Made by a program: the position numbers and the translations under genes. From QHWK01 sp035315685 (lineage in GTDB: Bacteria > Acidobacteriota > Vicinamibacteria > Vicinamibacterales > CAVVIG01), in NCBI GenBank assembly GCA_035315685.1, contig DATFXR010000380.1:1-7208 (forward strand): a stretch of 7,208 bases of DNA. Reading direction: 5' to 3'. Below are positions 6,258 to 7,208 of this stretch, piece by piece; positions within the stretch are counted from its first letter, which is position 1; each line of letters starts with the position of its first letter. Under the pieces are notes generated by a model. It saw only the letters and a program-made list of their open reading frames with translations. It was not told the DNA's origin and ran no database searches.

Positions 6258-7208
6258 ATGTCGCACCGCTGCAGCAAGCACTTCTGGGACCGTCGCGAAT
6301 TTCTCTTCCGATCCGGAGGCGGGATCAGCGGGCTCGCGCTCGCCTACCTGCTCGATCGCCAGGGGCTGTTGTACGGCGAGCCGACCTCGCCGGCCGACGA
6401 TGTCTGCACGGCGGCCGCAGTCGGCGTGAACCCGTACGCCGCAAAGGCGCCGCACTTCAAGCCGCGCGCGACCGCGGTCATTTCGCTCTTCATGGGCGGC
6501 GGCTGGAGCCAGGTGGACACGTTCGATCCCAAGCCGGCGCTCGCGAAGTATGCCGGCGAGCCGATCGACGGCAAGGTCCAGGGCGACGTGATCGTGCGAC
6601 AGGGATTTCCTGGACCGCTGATGCCGAGCCCGTTCGCGTTCAAGAAATGCGGCCAGAGCGGCATCGAAGTCGCGGAGCTCTTTCCGCATCTCAGCCGCCA
6701 CGTCGACGAGATCGCGTTCCTCCGCTCGGTCTACGGCCGATCGAACGATCACGTGCAAGGCACCTACGAAATGCAGACCGGGCAGATCAACCTCGGATTC
6801 CCGAGCGTCGGCTCGTGGGTCACCTACGGTCTGGGGTCGGTCGCATCCAGCCTGCCCGCCTACGTCGTGATGACCGATGCGCGCGGCGGACCGTTGGGCG
6901 GCCCGAACGACTGGAGCGCGGGATTCATTCCGGCCGCCTACCAGGGCACGCTGTTCCGGTCGACCGGCGATCCAATCGTCGATCTGAAACCGCCGGCCGG
7001 TCTGACCCCGGAGGATCAACGCGCGCGGCTCGATGCGCTCGCCAAGCTGAACGAGCTCGACATGCAGAAGTTTCCCGGCAACACCGAGCTCGCCGCGAGA
7101 ATCTCCTCCTATGAGCTCGCCTATCGGATGCAGGGGTGCGCGCCGGGCGCGGTGGACATCGCCAGCGAGTCCGAGGCGACCAGGAAACTCTATGGTCTCG
7201 ACGAAAAA
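6258..7208 (+). CDS. DUF1501 protein with Tat signal, 3' partial
   Basis: The frame is open from ATG 6258 to the last base (317 codons) and has no stop in the window. I recall DUF1501 proteins as around 450-490 residues, so roughly a third is missing. The N-terminus has a twin-arginine signal (DRREFLFRSGGG, Arg12-Arg13) followed by a weakly hydrophobic stretch, predicting export of the folded protein. Family landmarks: ISLFMGGGWSQVDTFDPKP (75-93), the conserved block SNDHVQGTYEMQTGQ (162-176) with His165, and GFPSVGSWVTYGLG (180-193). DUF1501 is related to the sulfatase/alkaline-phosphatase fold, but most members are uncharacterised and I cannot confirm a metal site or activity from the portion present. 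It lies 103 bases after the PSD1 stop on the same strand, the usual partner arrangement, so co-transcription is likely and a shared envelope function is inferred. Confidence 0.92.
   Translation, partial: MSHRCSKHFWDRREFLFRSGGGISGLALAYLLDRQGLLYGEPTSPADDVCTAAAVGVNPYAAKAPHFKPRATAVISLFMGGGWSQVDTFDPKPALAKYAGEPIDGKVQGDVIVRQGFPGPLMPSPFAFKKCGQSGIEVAELFPHLSRHVDEIAFLRSVYGRSNDHVQGTYEMQTGQINLGFPSVGSWVTYGLGSVASSLPAYVVMTDARGGPLGGPNDWSAGFIPAAYQGTLFRSTGDPIVDLKPPAGLTPEDQRARLDALAKLNELDMQKFPGNTELAARISSYELAYRMQGCAPGAVDIASESEATRKLYGLDEK

Noticed and set aside
5119..6429. Plus-strand 436-codon frame spanning the end of PSD1 and the start of DUF1501
   Set aside because: It is out of frame with both recognised proteins and is an Arg-rich shadow.
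1..7208. tRNA or rRNA genes, CRISPR arrays, transposase genes or integrase sites
   Set aside because: No regularly spaced direct repeats, tRNA-like ends or recombinase motifs were seen; nearly all sequence is accounted for by the four genes.

Overview
The window is GC-rich DNA with strong G/C bias at third codon positions. It carries protein families typical of soil Acidobacteriota (Vicinamibacteria-like) and also found in Planctomycetes and Verrucomicrobia: a large Asp-box (BNR/sortilin-like) beta-propeller protein, a membrane-anchored alpha/beta hydrolase, a PSCyt1-PSCyt2-PSD1 'planctomycete cytochrome c' protein, and a DUF1501 protein. The assignment to Acidobacteriota is inferred from gene content; no rRNA or other phylogenetic marker is present.

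Layout: (1) 1-2082, plus strand, the 3' two-thirds of the beta-propeller gene, whose frame is open to the left edge. (2) 2083-2267, a 185-bp convergent intergenic region with one copy of a 26-bp REP-like repeat. (3) 2268-3311, minus strand, an alpha/beta hydrolase of the proline-iminopeptidase-like type. (4) 3312-3520, a 209-bp divergent intergenic region holding a second copy of the repeat in opposite orientation, then a strong Shine-Dalgarno for the next gene. (5) 3521-6154, plus strand, the complete 877-residue PSCyt1/DUF1549/DUF1553 protein. (6) 6155-6242, an 88-bp highly palindromic spacer that fills nearly the whole gap between the stop codon and the next ribosome binding site. (7) 6258-7208, plus strand, the first 317 residues of a Tat-exported DUF1501 protein that runs off the right edge.

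The PSD1 and DUF1501 genes form the recurrent two-gene unit of these phyla and are probably co-transcribed. Both products are predicted to be exported, one by a Sec-type signal and one by a Tat signal. The upstream beta-propeller protein is of an exported family and the hydrolase looks membrane-anchored, so all four products probably act in the envelope or periplasm, plausibly in breakdown of complex extracellular substrate, but no substrate can be read from the sequence.

No complete new defence or mobile system is visible. The best leads are non-coding: an inverted pair of REP-like repeats bracketing the hydrolase gene, and the 88-bp spacer, which combines a long nested hairpin, a competing stem and a canonical G-quadruplex motif on the minus strand.
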